Assembly (NCBI GenBank): GCA_028551475.1
Contig: CM052360.1
Span: 7,118,501 to 7,182,500 of the forward strand
Direction: 5' to 3'
DNA: 64,000 nucleotides
Source of the DNA: Casuarina equisetifolia
Lineage: Eukaryota > Streptophyta > Magnoliopsida > Fagales > Casuarinaceae
Both the position numbers and the translations under genes were made by a program. The notes beneath the pieces were generated by a model, which was not told the origin of the DNA, ran no database searches, and saw nothing but the letters and a program-made list of their open reading frames with translations. This document shows, in pieces, positions 63,601 to 64,000 of this stretch (the first letter of the stretch is position 1; the number at the start of each line of letters is the position of its first letter).

Positions 63601-64000
63601 GTTTTAAATAGATTATGATAATGTCTTTTACTATGTATGTAGAATTTATAGCTTGTTATGAAGCAACCATACAAGTTATCCAGTTGAAGAACCTCATGAA
63701 ATAGTTGATCTCACTTGATTTCATTGATAAGATGATTAAGTTATATTATAACAATAGTCTAGCAATATTGTTTATTAATAACAATAAGAGTGTTAAAGAG
63801 GTCTAACATGTATAGATCAAGTATATGACTATTAAGAAACAAGTTAAGAATAGTGATGATGCAGTAAAGCTTATTGGCATAGATGTTATTAGTTAACCTA
63901 TTCATTAAAGGACTTAGTTCTTGTGTATTTAATAGACATGTTGTAAACATAGGTTTAGGAGCATCTTTAGATGCTTTTGTATAATGGAAGCTATTGTTGT
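57680..64000 (+). mobile_element. Decayed Ty1/copia LTR retrotransposon (5' LTR end, PBS, pol; 3' end off window)
   Basis: A primer-binding site TGGTATCAAAGTG (58333-58345, close to the initiator Met tRNA complement) follows ...CTAACA, so the 5' LTR ends near 58330; its start is unclear (about 57.68-57.75 kb). Pol parts appear in copia order: protease/GAG-pre-integrase region (about 60800-61310), integrase (about 61320-62000, with a recognisable QNGVVER block at 61616-61640), reverse transcriptase (about 62400-63100, with MDVK and a changed active-site block VNDILL near 63005), and RNase H (about 63500-63860). Integrase before RT marks Ty1/copia. Every domain is broken by stops and frameshifts, so it is not autonomous. 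The gag region (58.4-60.7 kb) is too decayed to call. No 3' LTR is reached. Confidence 0.85.
58333..58345 (+). other. Retrotransposon primer-binding site
   Basis: TGGTATCAAAGTG matches the usual copia PBS TGGTATCAGAGC with small changes and marks the inner edge of the 5' LTR. Confidence 0.75.

Overview
This is nuclear DNA from a flowering plant, most likely a woody core eudicot. The genes are split by GT..AG introns, intergenic DNA is AT-rich, and the proteins match plant-specific families (SDI-type TPR, chalcone synthase, ABC1K, VAMP72). I cannot name the species. All gene models come from reading splice sites and comparing with families I remember; no search was run.

Layout. 952-8831 (-): 5' half of CTF18, nine exons, continuing off the left edge. 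9600-16930 (+): a tandem duplication of a VAMP721/722-type R-SNARE; the left copy is a pseudogene (bad donor, frameshift, SINE in the last exon) and the right copy is intact (219 aa). 19155-22053 (-): SDI1/SDI2-like TPR gene, 294 aa. 22965-34139 (+): ABC1K6-like plastid ABC1 kinase, 13 exons, 804 aa. 34992-41710 (-): COQ6 flavin monooxygenase, 10 coding exons, 511 aa. 43031-43649 (+): a small unnamed protein with a possible PP1-docking motif and a CaaX end. 46466-51196 (-): ankyrin/GPCR-chaperone-domain protein, 652 aa. 53690-54640: duplicated non-coding blocks, one matching the upstream region of the next gene. 55853-57357 (-): chalcone synthase, 389 aa, with an altered GFGPG loop. About 57680-64000 (+): a decayed Ty1/copia retrotransposon running off the right edge.

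The genes are not an operon or an obvious pathway cluster. They look like a conserved gene neighbourhood. From memory, Arabidopsis carries CTF18, VAMP721, VAMP726, SDI2 and an ankyrin gene together on chromosome 1 (At1g04730-At1g04780), and ABC1K6, COQ6 and an ankyrin gene together on chromosome 3 (At3g24190-At3g24210). This window has both sets in one row, as expected for the order before genome duplication and gene loss.

Most interesting signals: two decayed extra copies of COQ6 exon 6 in the preceding intron; a COQ6 start codon on an 8-nt coding piece; the small RVxF/CaaX protein; chalcone synthase Gly372Arg; an EIL/UPE-like site in the SDI promoter; and the orphan copy of the chalcone synthase upstream region.
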